Below are positions 63,051-64,000 of a stretch of 64,000 nucleotides of DNA, piece by piece. Positions within the stretch are counted from its first letter, which is position 1. Each line of letters starts with the position of its first letter. This DNA comes from Kiritimatiellia bacterium (lineage in GTDB: Bacteria > Verrucomicrobiota > Kiritimatiellia > RFP12 > UBA1067). Where the stretch lies: positions 15,122-79,121 of the forward strand of contig JAFRBA010000244.1 of the NCBI GenBank assembly GCA_017405115.1. The letters are read 5' to 3'. Below the pieces are notes generated by a model. That model was not told the origin of the DNA, did no database searches, and was given only the letters and a program-made list of their open reading frames with translations. Made by a program: the position numbers and the translations under genes.

Positions 63051-63402
63051 GGGGGGGGGCTATGGGGACGATGGGGACATTGGCGACGGCCCGTCCCCGG
63101 GAGAGGGGAGAATCCGCCTTCCCTCAACAACAGCCAATCTTTACAAGGAGTAAACTATCACTAAAATCCAGTTTACTTCTGGAAGCGGCACAGCCCCCTA
63201 AAACTTCCGAAGAACCAAAATCTTTCGCACACGCGATTAAAATTATGGTAGAATACATGTGTCGTCGGCGAGGGGTACGCCTGAGCCGATGTGCCGAAAA
63301 GGCAACGTTATCTGAAAGCGCACCACTCTTCTTGTCTGCGCCGGGGGATGGTCCGCGTTCGCGACAGGCGCTGACGATGTTGGTCCAGGGGGAGAATGCG
63401 AT
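63051..63402. other. Non-coding gap with candidate promoter
   Basis: No gene recognised. ATGGTAGAATAC (TAGAAT at 63249-63254) resembles the window's extended -10 motif and is the likely promoter of the glycine-rich gene, leaving a leader of about 145 bases. The first 60 bases contain tandem ATGGGGAC-like units. Confidence 0.5.
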
Positions 63403-64000
63403 ATGAAAAAAGCGGCGATGGCCCTTTTGGCGTTTGCGCTCGGCAACTCCTTGTTCGCCATTGACGGAACGGCGACGGTCACCGGCGGCGAGGTGCGGTT
63501 CTACGGCGCCGCCGAAACGATGTGGCTTAACGGCACCGAGCTGCTTCTCAAGTTCACTGGCGATGGCGCGTTCGTCCTGCCCAGCCCTGCAAAGGTCCGC
63601 GTGCTTGCAGTCGGCGGTGGCGGAGGCGGGGGCGGCGTCTGTACCTCGAGGTCTGCGATGACGTCGCCTCATGGCGCAGGCGCTGGCGGCGGCGGCGGCG
63701 GTTTTGTCGACATAACTGCTGTGTTTTCCGCCGCGACCTATGCCGTCGCAGTTGGCGCCGGCGGTGCTGGCGGAGCATCTGCAAGCGATACCCCGAAGGT
63801 CTTTACAGCGGTGCATCTGGTGGCGACACGACGCTTACGACGAATGGGGTTGCGGTGATAACTGCGGTAGGCGGCGGTGGCGGCGGCGGCGAAGCAGCGG
63901 GCCGTGCCGGCGGCAGCGGCGGCGGCGGCTCGCCGTCTTACCACACGGTGGAACTCCGGGTGCGCGCCGGCGGCGCCGGGACGGAAGGTCAGGGTTTTGC
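63403..64000 (+). CDS. Glycine-rich secreted protein, frameshifted and cut by the window end
   Basis: The signal peptide (AAMALLAFALGNSLFAID) is followed by TVTGGEVRFYGAAETMWLNG and a glycine-rich domain (VLAVGGGGGGGGVC; GAGAGGGGGGFVDITAVF; AVAVGAGGAGGASASD). The frame stops at 63858. From about 63795 a second frame continues the same style: YSGASGGDTTLTTNGVAVIT, then AVGGGGGGG. One extra base in the CCCC run near 63794 would restore it. Surface glycine-rich proteins of this type are common in the same organisms. Frameshift may be real, phase-variable or an error. Confidence 0.6.

Overview
The window is 64 kb of high-GC bacterial chromosome (mostly about 60-68 % G+C by eye) with dense, often overlapping genes. 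No rRNA, tRNA or CRISPR was seen. Gene content suggests an uncultured gut or sediment bacterium of the PVC group, with Kiritimatiellota/Verrucomicrobiota-like as my best guess. The pointers are a pilus/secretion locus with long pseudopilins, a TadC/FHA/PEGA cluster, big secreted repeat proteins, sugar-acid esterase and dehydrogenase genes, and a recurrent TGGTATAAT promoter. This placement is inference, not proof.

Layout. 1-6.3 kb is a carbohydrate-use locus: a GH95-like glycosidase on the minus strand, then an operon of sugar dehydrogenase, sodium-sugar symporter and CE15-like esterase. 6.4-11.1 kb holds housekeeping genes (lysA, an acyltransferase, hrpB). 11.16-27.78 kb is an accessory island. 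Its left end is the C-terminal half of a tag gene (3-methyladenine glycosylase) and its right end is the complementary N-terminal half; an intact third tag lies inside. The left part is a graveyard of rearranged fragments (two RapZ-C halves, a kinase start, a core-deleted DUF1016 gene, a methyltransferase start). It is followed by Fic, TSCPD, a D-Ala-D-Ala dipeptidase, NUDIX, an XRE regulator with a broken HipA, an ATPase and a four-gene Wadjet (JetABCD) plasmid-defence operon. 27.8-30.3 kb encodes a UvrA paralogue. 30.4-40.1 kb is a compact type IV pilus/type II secretion-like operon (two pseudopilins, PilN- and PilO-like proteins, PilT, PilB/GspE, PilC/GspF, secretin, pseudopilin) followed by queC. 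41.4-50.5 kb is core: lepA, a TadC-like/FHA/PEGA cluster, tlyA, a dCMP deaminase, tpiA, an LRR lipoprotein and sstT, with an AraC-type regulator converging. 51.6-54.3 kb is a restriction-modification pair of lower G+C. Then come ASCH/RadC remnants, a second Gfo/Idh/MocA dehydrogenase, a 1-kb repeat-rich non-coding stretch, a DUF234-type ATPase, a 1526-residue secreted repeat protein, and the start of a glycine-rich secreted protein cut by the window end.

Main points of interest: (1) tag halves in swapped order flank the 16.6-kb island, and a RapZ-C gene shows the same swapped-half arrangement nested inside it; (2) several short repeats sit in frame inside coding sequences, resembling palindromic coding insertions; (3) two genes carry an in-frame UGA, one exactly at a conserved Trp codon; (4) a shared extended -10 promoter lies so close to some start codons that leaderless mRNAs are implied; (5) two interlocked, mutually exclusive hairpins precede the pilus operon.
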